The notes below the pieces were generated by a model that saw only the letters and a list, made by a program, of their open reading frames with translations, was not told where the DNA came from and did no database searches. From contig DASXGW010000013.1 in the NCBI GenBank assembly GCA_036488875.1, forward strand, positions 404,894 through 468,893: a DNA stretch of 64,000 nucleotides, written 5' to 3'. Positions within the stretch are counted from its first letter, which is position 1; each line of letters starts with the position of its first letter. This document shows positions 58,081 through 64,000 of this stretch, piece by piece. The DNA comes from Candidatus Baltobacteraceae bacterium (GTDB lineage Bacteria; Vulcanimicrobiota; Vulcanimicrobiia; Vulcanimicrobiales; Vulcanimicrobiaceae). The position numbers were made by a program, and so were the translations under genes.

Positions 58081-58614
58081 ATGAAACTTCCTATTGCCGC
58101 GCGCTATGCCGGCCTAGCTACCATCTTTGCGTTTGCCACGGCCCTGATTCCCGGTGCAGTGAGCGCCGGCTCGGCCGGTCCGGTAAGCGTCCCCGTGAGC
58201 GCCACCGTGACGCAGAACTGCACGATTACGGCTCCGGTCGCCATCGCGTTCGGCGCCTACGATCCGGTCACGGTTACCACCGCAACGAACGCGGCCGGCT
58301 CCGTGACGATCACGTGTACCAAAGCTGCGACCGGCGTAACGCTTACGCTCAACGACGGCTCGGGCGTGACGGCCACGTGCGGATCAGACAAGCGGGCTAT
58401 GACGGGCGGCACCAACGCAAACGCGCTCTGCTACGACATCTACGAGGATAGCAGCCACACCACGCGGTTTCCGGCAACGGCCGTTTCCGAGACGGTGAGC
58501 GGCGGCATCACGACGCCGAGCGTGATTAGCCTCTATGGGCAGATCAAGGCTGCGGCGCAAGACGTCAGCGTTGACTCGTATAACGATACGGTTCAAGCAA
58601 CCATAAACTGGTAG
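58081..58614 (+). CDS. Csu-type major pilin (SCPU domain)
   Basis: 177 residues. A signal peptide (IFAFATALIPGAVSAG) is followed by one spore-coat-protein-U domain. Pilin pattern: VSVPVSATVTQNCTIT, FGAYDPVTV, SVTITCTKAATGVTLTLNDG, then the C-terminal strand VQATINW. Four cysteines suggest two disulfides. Position one in the operon and the fold match CsuA/B, the shaft subunit of archaic chaperone-usher pili assembled by donor-strand exchange. Nearly the same sequence recurs in the C-terminal half of the gene at 62439. Confidence 0.9.
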   Translation: MKLPIAARYAGLATIFAFATALIPGAVSAGSAGPVSVPVSATVTQNCTITAPVAIAFGAYDPVTVTTATNAAGSVTITCTKAATGVTLTLNDGSGVTATCGSDKRAMTGGTNANALCYDIYEDSSHTTRFPATAVSETVSGGITTPSVISLYGQIKAAAQDVSVDSYNDTVQATINW

Positions 58615-58639
58615 TAACGGATCGAACTCCGTTAGTATC

Positions 58640-59134
58640 ATGATCCGACCCGGCCTGGGAAGAGCACTCTTGGCGGCGCTTTTCGCCATATCGTGCACCT
58701 GCACGACTATGGCGAGAGGCGTTCGCGCCGTCGTGTCCGTGAGTGCTACGGTGAAGAAGGACTGCCTGATGCGTTCTGACGGGCCGATGAAGTTCGGCGA
58801 ATACCGGATCGGGCAAAAAGGACCGCTCAAGGTCGAGGTCTCACCGCTGCAGATCTCGTGCACGAAAGGTTCGACGGTCTTCATTGCGCTCGACGGCGGC
58901 TTGAATCCCAAGGGAAGACACCGCTACATGGAGGGCCCAAAACATACCAAGGTGAGGTACCAAATCTACCTCAACGGGCACAGTAGGCTGGCTTGGAACG
59001 AACTCCATCAGGTGAAGTACGTTGCGCGAACGGTAGCGTTCACGCCGATTAAGTTCTACGGCGAAGTACCCGGCAAACAAACTCCCCTGGCCGGTCATTA
59101 TCACGATACGCTCGTTGCAACGGTAAACTTCTGA
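58640..59134 (+). CDS. Csu-type minor pilin (SCPU-like)
   Basis: 164 residues. A signal peptide with cysteines (FAISCTCTTMARG) is followed by VVSVSATVKKDCLMR, MKFGEYRIGQKGPLKV, LQISCTKGSTVFIALDGG and the final LVATVNF. It is more basic and diverged than the first pilin, with the same strand order. It corresponds to CsuA in the Acinetobacter operon. The cysteine inside the signal region (SCTC) could be a lipobox, which would be odd for a pilin. The stop overlaps the next start by one base. Confidence 0.8.
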   Translation: MIRPGLGRALLAALFAISCTCTTMARGVRAVVSVSATVKKDCLMRSDGPMKFGEYRIGQKGPLKVEVSPLQISCTKGSTVFIALDGGLNPKGRHRYMEGPKHTKVRYQIYLNGHSRLAWNELHQVKYVARTVAFTPIKFYGEVPGKQTPLAGHYHDTLVATVNF

Positions 59135-59418
59135 TGCGGCATCCGCAAGCGCTTCTGGCTCTCGCGATACTGGCCGGTACGGCGTCGCCGGCATTCGCCG
59201 GCGAGCAGTCGCTCAAGGTGCACGTAAAGTTGCACGTCGTCGCTAAGCCGTGCGTCGTGCAAGCGCCCGCGACCGTCGCGGTCGATCGGCTCGGACGGCC
59301 CGTACTGATTCTGTCATCCGTGCTTGCCGATTGCGCGCACGACGACGCCCCCGCCACGCTCACCGTGAAGGCCGATTCGGCCGACAAAGGTACTGATGTG
59401 GCAACGATCAATTTCTAA
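59134..59418 (+). CDS. Short Csu-type pilin (mini-subunit)
   Basis: 94 residues, about half the size of a normal Csu pilin. The signal peptide ends SPAFAG. The mature ~72 residues read LKVHVKLHVVAKPCVVQAPAT, VLADCAHDDAPATLTV and end ATINF. The first and last strands and two cysteines are kept, but the middle strands are missing. It occupies the CsuB position. It could be a terminator or adaptor subunit, or a deletion product. It overlaps the preceding gene by one base and the chaperone gene by 23. Confidence 0.7.
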   Translation: MRHPQALLALAILAGTASPAFAGEQSLKVHVKLHVVAKPCVVQAPATVAVDRLGRPVLILSSVLADCAHDDAPATLTVKADSADKGTDVATINF

Positions 59419-60178
59419 GCTCGCCGCCGCAGCGGCACTGGCGCTGGTCCTCGTTTGGGGGCTTCCCGCCCGATCCGCAACGTTCTCGGTCGACCCGATT
59501 ATCGTTACGCTCGAAAAGGGCAACACCAGCGCGACGGTTGCGATCAAGAATCAAAGCCCCGACCTTCTGCGCCTCCAGGTCACCGGCTTTGCGTGGCAGC
59601 AGAGCCCCTCAGGCGAAATGCAGCTCACGCCGACCGACGATCTCGTCTTCTTTCCGCAGCTGCTCACGCTCGGTCCGGGTGAGACGCACCGGGTTCGGAT
59701 CGGAACGACCGCGGAGCAGGGACCGGTCGAGAAGACGTTCCGCATGTTCGTCGAGGAACTGCCTTCACTGCAGAGCGTCATTACGCCGAAGGCCGCCGGA
59801 ATTACCCTTCGTCTGAAGATCGGCATACCGGTCTTCGTGAGTCCGAACGTGCGGGCGTCGGTCAGCGGAGCCATTCGCGACGCATCGATACGAAATAACG
59901 TTCTCGCATTCGACGTCGTGAACACCGGCAACACCCATTTCTCGATTCAGCAGGTTCACGTCGTCGGCAAGAACGCTTCAGGAGCAGATGTGCTGACGCG
60001 CGAGCTTACGGGCTGGTATTTACTGGCGGGCGGTACGCGTCATTTTACGGTTTCGATCAGTAAGAGCAACTGCGAGTCGTTGAGCTCCCTCGCCGTACAG
60101 GTGCACGCCGACGCAACGACGCTGTCTACCTCATTTCCCAATCTCAGTAAGCAGTGTGGTTTCGTATCGCGGTTATGA
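59396..60178 (+). CDS. Pilus periplasmic chaperone (CsuC/PapD-like)
   Basis: 260 residues with two Ig-like domains behind a signal peptide (ALALVLVWGLPARSA). FSVDPIIVTLEKGNTSATVAI and LRLQVTGFAWQQSPSGEMQL start domain 1. TDDLVFFPQLLTLGPGETHRVRIG and FRMFVEELP form the F1-G1 region, lacking the basic classical motif, as in archaic (sigma) chaperones. Domain 2 starts near residue 130. It caps pilin subunits and delivers them to the usher encoded next, whose GTG start lies 25 bases inside this gene. Confidence 0.93.
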   Translation: MWQRSISKLAAAAALALVLVWGLPARSATFSVDPIIVTLEKGNTSATVAIKNQSPDLLRLQVTGFAWQQSPSGEMQLTPTDDLVFFPQLLTLGPGETHRVRIGTTAEQGPVEKTFRMFVEELPSLQSVITPKAAGITLRLKIGIPVFVSPNVRASVSGAIRDASIRNNVLAFDVVNTGNTHFSIQQVHVVGKNASGADVLTRELTGWYLLAGGTRHFTVSISKSNCESLSSLAVQVHADATTLSTSFPNLSKQCGFVSRL

Positions 60179-62454
60179 CTGCGTCTTTGGCGATAGCGAA
60201 CGCTTCTATGGCTGCCGCTGCCCCTGGAACGGGCGCTAAGGACGTCCGGACGTTCGTCACGCTGCACGTCAATACCATCGACCAGGGCGAAGTCGTGGTC
60301 GTGCTGCGCGGCGACGACGTCTTAATTCCGATCGCCGCGCTCGATCAGGCCGGCATCCACGGTCTCAAGGGCGAGCGCGAGACGATTTCCGGCAAGGAAT
60401 ACGTTTCGCTTGCGTCGCTCGCACCTGACGTAACGTTCAAACTCGATACCGACGCATTGGCGTTGGACGTAAGCACTGCTGCAAAGTACCTGGGGAAGTC
60501 GGCGTATTCCGTGCTGAGCAATCGGCCGGCCGGGATTCAATATCCGGCCGGCTCGAGCGCGTACCTCAACTACGCGCTCACGGGGACTAACCAGGGCGGC
60601 TCGAGCGCGTTCTTCGACGCAGGGATAAACCACGATCAGAACTCGTTTCACGTGTCGTACACTGCCCAGGAAGATGAAGCGCTGCGGCGCGGTCTGATCT
60701 ATTATCAAATGGATAATCGCGACGAGGAGGTACGGCGTGTCGCCGGGGACCTCGATGCATCGAGCGGCGACCTCGGAGGCTCTTCGTATATGGCCGGTTT
60801 CGGCGTCAGCCGCGATTTTAGCCTCGACCCATACGCCATCCACTTTCCGTTGCCGAGTCTCTCCGGTGTCGTTACGACGCCGTCGGTTGCCGACGTGTAC
60901 ATCAATGGGCAGCTTGTCCAGCGGATCGATCTTCCGCCGGGCGCGTTTAATCTCAATCAGCTTCCGGTCACGACCGGTAACGGACTCGCTCAAGTCGTGG
61001 TGACCAACGCCTTCGGGCAATCGCAGACGTATTCGCAGCAGTATTACGCTACGGCCGAGATCCTCGCGCCTGGGCAAACCGATTTTCAGTACGACGTAGG
61101 ATTGCTGCGGCAAAACGCGTTTGCGGAAGGCGATTCGTATGGGCCGGGCGTGGCTTTGGCGCAGTATCACGCCGGCATTACGAACTGGGTCACGCTCGGA
61201 GGACGTGTGGAGGCCACGCCCAACCTCGCGAGCGCCGGCCCGCAAGTCGACTTCCGCACCGCCTTCGGTTCATTCCACGTGGCTGTCGCTGCAAGCGACG
61301 ATCGGGGGTATTCGGGCGCGGCCGCTTCGGCGGCGTATCAGTACTCCTCGGCGTCGATCAACGCCGGCCTCTCCGTGCTGACCCAAGGCCCCTATTACGC
61401 AAACGTCAGCCAGCCGGCGGCGTTAGACCGGCCGACGTATTCGCTATCCGCGTTCACCGGTATACCGATCAAAGGCGGTTCGGCCATCTCGCTTCAATTC
61501 TCGCGTTTCCACACGCGCGATAACGGGACGCAGAGCCAGATGTCCGTCGGCGGCTCGGTGCCGCTCTTTCGCCGGTACTCCTTGGCATTATCGCTGCAGC
61601 GCAGCACGAGCACGCTCACCGCGCCCAACTTTGGGCTCGTGGGCACGATGAACTTCAATGTCGGCCGCGCAAACGTCGACGTCACGACGCAGGTCGGAAC
61701 CACCAAGCAAAACAGCATCCAGTTTCAGGATTCAACGCCGTCGCGCTACGGTCTGGACTATTCCGCCTCGTACAATCCGGGGTTCGGTGGTTTCTTCAGC
61801 GGCGACGCAGCGTATCAAAGCCAGTACGGAAACGCCGAGCTTGACTACAGCCGAGGCGGAGGAGCGACTTCTACTGAGGCGTTGCGGTTGGCGGGCGCCA
61901 TCGGCTTCATCGGCGGCGGAGCGTATGTCATGCCGCCGGTCATCAACTCTTTTGCCTTGGTCGACGTTCCCGACACGCCGGGCGTCGGGGTCTACGTCGA
62001 AAATCAGTACGTCGGCAAGACCGATAGCCACGGGCGGCTTCTGGTGTCGGATTTGCTGCCCTACTATGCGAATCCGATTCGTATCGACGATTCCAACGTG
62101 CCGGAGAACACGAGCATCCAGACGGTCGAGCAGCTCATCGCACCGCCGGCGTCGGCGGGCGCCATCGTCCTGTTCCCGGCACAGCGCGTGCACGCGTTTA
62201 GCGGCAAGGTACTCGTCGTTATGGGCGGCAAGACGATCGTGCCGGCCTATGGTGAGCTCCAACTGCAGCGCGGAACGTTTCACAACGAGTCCGCGTTGGG
62301 CGAGAACGGGGAGTTCTATTTGGAGAACGTACCGGCCGGAGAGTTCCAAGCGAAGGTGCTGTTCGCAAAAGGCGAGTGCTCGTTCAGCTTTAAATCGCCT
62401 TCGACAAACAAGCCAATCGTGAAAATGGGTTTGTTGGAATGCAGCGTGCGTTGA
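60154..62454 (+). CDS. Pilus outer-membrane usher (CsuD/FimD-like)
   Basis: 766 residues. Signal peptide, N-terminal domain (RTFVTLHVNTIDQGEVVVVL; IPIAALDQAGI), a 24-strand barrel region rich in alternating polar/aromatic residues, and the plug domain near PSVADVYINGQLVQRIDLPPGAFNL (split here by reading). C-terminal domains follow: ALVDVPDTPGVGVYVENQYVG, RLLVSDLLPYYANPIRI. These are the usual FimD/CsuD landmarks. It secretes and orders pilus subunits across the outer membrane. Start GTG 60154. The next gene starts 16 bases before its stop. Confidence 0.95.
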   Translation: MWFRIAVMTASLAIANASMAAAAPGTGAKDVRTFVTLHVNTIDQGEVVVVLRGDDVLIPIAALDQAGIHGLKGERETISGKEYVSLASLAPDVTFKLDTDALALDVSTAAKYLGKSAYSVLSNRPAGIQYPAGSSAYLNYALTGTNQGGSSAFFDAGINHDQNSFHVSYTAQEDEALRRGLIYYQMDNRDEEVRRVAGDLDASSGDLGGSSYMAGFGVSRDFSLDPYAIHFPLPSLSGVVTTPSVADVYINGQLVQRIDLPPGAFNLNQLPVTTGNGLAQVVVTNAFGQSQTYSQQYYATAEILAPGQTDFQYDVGLLRQNAFAEGDSYGPGVALAQYHAGITNWVTLGGRVEATPNLASAGPQVDFRTAFGSFHVAVAASDDRGYSGAAASAAYQYSSASINAGLSVLTQGPYYANVSQPAALDRPTYSLSAFTGIPIKGGSAISLQFSRFHTRDNGTQSQMSVGGSVPLFRRYSLALSLQRSTSTLTAPNFGLVGTMNFNVGRANVDVTTQVGTTKQNSIQFQDSTPSRYGLDYSASYNPGFGGFFSGDAAYQSQYGNAELDYSRGGGATSTEALRLAGAIGFIGGGAYVMPPVINSFALVDVPDTPGVGVYVENQYVGKTDSHGRLLVSDLLPYYANPIRIDDSNVPENTSIQTVEQLIAPPASAGAIVLFPAQRVHAFSGKVLVVMGGKTIVPAYGELQLQRGTFHNESALGENGEFYLENVPAGEFQAKVLFAKGECSFSFKSPSTNKPIVKMGLLECSVR

Positions 62455-63437
62455 TAGTGCTGAAGTGGATTTTCGGCGTCGCACTCTTTTGCGGCGCAAT
62501 GCAGCTATGTGGAGGCAATGCATCTGCCCAAGTCTGCACCATAAATAGTGTCTCCAGCTTAGTGCTGGCAAGCTCGTTCGATCCGGTTGCGCTGACGGCC
62601 GGAACGCAAATTTCCAGCACCGTTCAGGGAACGTGCTCTAACCTAAACAATCCCGGCGACGTCAGGCTGACGATCAATAACGGCAGCAATTTTCAGTCCG
62701 GCTCCGCGTTCCGAGCGATGTTGTGTGGCGCGTGCGCCGGGCCCAACCCGTTCAATCTGCTTCAATATCAAATATATGAAAGCGACGGTGCGACCGTCTT
62801 CCCGGCATCTCCGTCTTTTGTGAGCGTAAGTTGCGCCAACCCGACGAATTGCAAGAGCGCTACGGGGTCGACGTTCACATATACGTTTTTTGGTCAGATC
62901 GTAACGCCGGTTACGTCGACGTCGGTGAATGACTCGCAAATTGGGAGTTACAGTGACGGGGGACTCAGTATAGGTGCGACCGGCAAAGGGGCAACTGCGG
63001 TCAACGCGGCGATACCGACAACCGCCAGCGTTGGGCAGTTCTGTACCATAAGCACCACGACCAGCGTAGGCTTCGGAGCTTACGATCCGGTGACGGTAAG
63101 CGCCGTGACAAACGCGACCGGCAAAGTCACCGTGACGTGTACCCGGGGCAATTCCGGCGTCACGCTTACGCTAAGCGGCGGTAGCAACGCAGCGCATGCG
63201 ACGTCGCCGCAGACGCGGGCAATGGTGGGTGCGGCGCACGGCGATTACATCTCGTACGATATTTTCGAAACGTCTGCGTATGCAACGCGATATCCGACCA
63301 CGGCGGTCGCGCAAACAGTTTCCGGCGGCATAACTACCCCCTCGGTGGTAAGTCTTTTCGGGCAAATAGCAGCGGCGGCTCAAAATGTCAGCGTCGACTC
63401 CTACAGCGACTCCGTTAGCGCAACAGTTAATTTCTGA
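62439..63437 (+). CDS. Two-domain SCPU protein, probable pilus tip adhesin (CsuE-like)
   Basis: 332 residues. Signal peptide, then two SCPU domains. Domain 1 (~30-180: VCTINSVSSLVLASSFDPV, GDVRLTINNGSNFQSG, CGACAGPNPFNLLQYQIYE) is divergent. Domain 2 (~195-332) is very close to the major pilin of the same operon (FGAYDPVTV, VSGGITTPSV, NVSVDSY), ending ATVNF. Two-domain subunits in the last position are the tip adhesins of archaic pili, domain 1 binding the surface. Last gene of the operon; a GC-rich hairpin follows. Confidence 0.9.
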   Translation: MQRALIVLKWIFGVALFCGAMQLCGGNASAQVCTINSVSSLVLASSFDPVALTAGTQISSTVQGTCSNLNNPGDVRLTINNGSNFQSGSAFRAMLCGACAGPNPFNLLQYQIYESDGATVFPASPSFVSVSCANPTNCKSATGSTFTYTFFGQIVTPVTSTSVNDSQIGSYSDGGLSIGATGKGATAVNAAIPTTASVGQFCTISTTTSVGFGAYDPVTVSAVTNATGKVTVTCTRGNSGVTLTLSGGSNAAHATSPQTRAMVGAAHGDYISYDIFETSAYATRYPTTAVAQTVSGGITTPSVVSLFGQIAAAAQNVSVDSYSDSVSATVNF

Positions 63438-63446
63438 AATGAAAAA

Positions 63447-63464
63447 CGGCCGCGTGAGCGGCCG
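63447..63464 (-). terminator. Intrinsic terminator of rpmB, shared with the pilus operon
   Basis: CGGCCGC-GTGA-GCGGCCG is a 7-pair stem. On the minus strand it is followed directly by TTTTTC, a proper intrinsic terminator for rpmB. On the plus strand it lies 9 bases after the pilus stop with a weaker tail, so it may work both ways. Confidence 0.75.
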
Positions 63465-63489
63465 CTGTAATTCCTAACGCGAGCGCGAA

Positions 63490-63681
63490 CTACGCCCGGC
63501 GGGTGACCCGCTTCGAGCGCAAGCATTGCGTGCAGACCTTCGCGGTGCGATGAACGCCGCGATCGTCGACGCGAACCGACTGCAGGTTGGGCAGCCAGCG
63601 GCGCCGGGTCTTGTTCATGGCGTGGCTGACGTTGTTACCCGCTTTGGGTCCCTTGCCACAAACGTCGCAGCGCTTAGCCAT
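63490..63681 (-). CDS. rpmB: 50S ribosomal protein bL28
   Basis: 63 residues from ATG 63681, with GGAGG upstream. [38 protein letters not shown] and [14 protein letters not shown] are the complete bL28 sequence. The two CxxC pairs (CDVC, CTQC) mark the zinc-binding form. It stands alone between the pilus operon and a mobile element. The longer frame to 63717 is upstream leader. Confidence 0.96.
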   Translation of the reverse strand: MAKRCDVCGKGPKAGNNVSHAMNKTRRRWLPNLQSVRVDDRGVHRTAKVCTQCLRSKRVTRRA

Positions 63682-63776
63682 TAAAAAATCCTCCAGGGGG
63701 TCTAAAACAACCGGCACATCATATCACGCCCCCGGCGTAGCGGCAAGCGACTCCAGCGCCTCGTGTAGGCGCAATT

Positions 63777-63814
63777 CAGAGATGTCCCCGATTGAGCAAA
63801 GCAGAGATGTCCCC
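63777..63814 (+). repeat. Direct repeats at the left end of the insertion element
   Basis: CAGAGATGTCCCC occurs at 63777-63789 and again at 63802-63814. Phrases of this form are typical of transposon ends, where the transposase binds. The element's outer boundary is probably just left of 63777, about 95 bases upstream of rpmB's start. Confidence 0.65.
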
Positions 63815-63836
63815 TTAAGGGCCAAGGGCTTCCGAC

Positions 63837-64000
63837 ATGGAGCTTGTTACCTTGACCAGCAAGGAAATTCACCGCCTGGAGGTCCTTCAGGCACTCGCCG
63901 CCGGCAGGCTGCAACAGGCCGAGGCGGCCCGGGCATTGCAGCTCTCGGTGCGCCAGGTCAAGCGGCTATGGCGCCGACACCGGACCGGTGGCGCCAGCGC
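63837..64000 (+). mobile_element. ISNCY-type transposase, N-terminal fragment (cut by window end)
   Basis: ATG 63837 opens a frame running off the window: MELVTLTSKEIHRLEVLQAL, then AAGRLQQAEAARALQLS and RQVKRLWRRHRTGG. The order is a leader helix, then a helix-turn-helix with QAEAARAL and SVRQVKRLWR, as in ISNCY-family transposases. The catalytic domain is outside. It lies behind two 13-base direct repeats, so the element is probably intact on this side. Confidence 0.85.

Noticed and set aside
63702..63914. 70-residue minus-strand open frame over the rpmB upstream region and element end
   Set aside because: It crosses the direct repeats of the insertion element and the transposase start; no protein-like features.

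Overview
The window is a densely coded, high-GC bacterial chromosome segment. Most genes sit in overlapping (ATGA/GTGA) strings, starts are often GTG or TTG, and there is one interrupted transposase at the right edge. The cell clearly has an outer membrane: there is a fimbrial usher, two YaiO-type beta-barrels, lipoproteins and periplasmic proteins. It also carries a HiPIP, PASTA and GT39-type genes. No rRNA, tRNA or CRISPR was seen. The mix (PF04185 phosphoesterases, FecR/DUF6600 pairs, Csu-like pili, SpoIIE phosphatase switches) suggests an uncultured diderm lineage such as Candidatus Eremiobacterota. That placement is an inference from gene content and not a measured result.

Layout. 1-2560: the C-terminal end of an alpha-2-macroglobulin-like protein, a small membrane protein bracketed by two inverted copies of an interspersed palindromic repeat, and a universal stress protein. 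2630-9040: a PadR regulator with a palindromic operator, followed by a beta-oxidation operon (acyl-CoA dehydrogenase, FadB-type bifunctional enzyme, thiolase) ending in a YaiO-like barrel. 9229-16437: an exopolysaccharide-type locus (NDP-sugar dehydrogenase, SDR epimerase/dehydratase, second YaiO-like barrel, HEAT-repeat membrane protein, processive family-2 glycosyltransferase, PF04185 phosphoesterase), then a convergent HiPIP. 16840-21118: two FecR/DUF6600 secreted proteins and a smaller secreted protein. 21164-26551: a GGDEF remnant, a PilZ protein, glutamate dehydrogenase, an AlkB-like oxygenase, an APH-like kinase and a peptide-binding lipoprotein.

26622-36413 mixes signalling (GAF-SpoIIE-HATPase, STAS, a frameshifted MASE1-SpoIIE) with a rhodanese-like protein, an erythromycin-esterase homologue, a phosphoesterase-creatininase pair and orphans. 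36418-39017 holds dapD, a linked aminotransferase and an F420-type NADP oxidoreductase. 39006-46536 holds Uma2, a Rieske protein, an aldehyde dehydrogenase, and the minus-strand set radA, formiminotransferase, M16 peptidase. 46587-57974 is a long plus-strand housekeeping run: cmk, plsC, ispH, prenyl synthase, a giant fused GT-C/GT39 glycosyltransferase, yebC, a PASTA protein, rpe, thiL, a pyridoxal-kinase-like gene and an orphan. 58081-63437 is a complete Csu-like archaic chaperone-usher pilus operon in the order AB-A-B-C-D-E. rpmB and the start of an ISNCY-type transposase close the window.

The most unusual items are an interspersed palindromic repeat translated in frame in the linker between two fused glycosyltransferase halves, a YaiO-HEAT-GT2 polysaccharide locus, a Csu-like pilus with a 94-residue mini-pilin, an arginine-rich insert in the sugar dehydrogenase, and a probable ATA start codon on the PASTA gene. 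No gap longer than about 300 bases lacks a gene.
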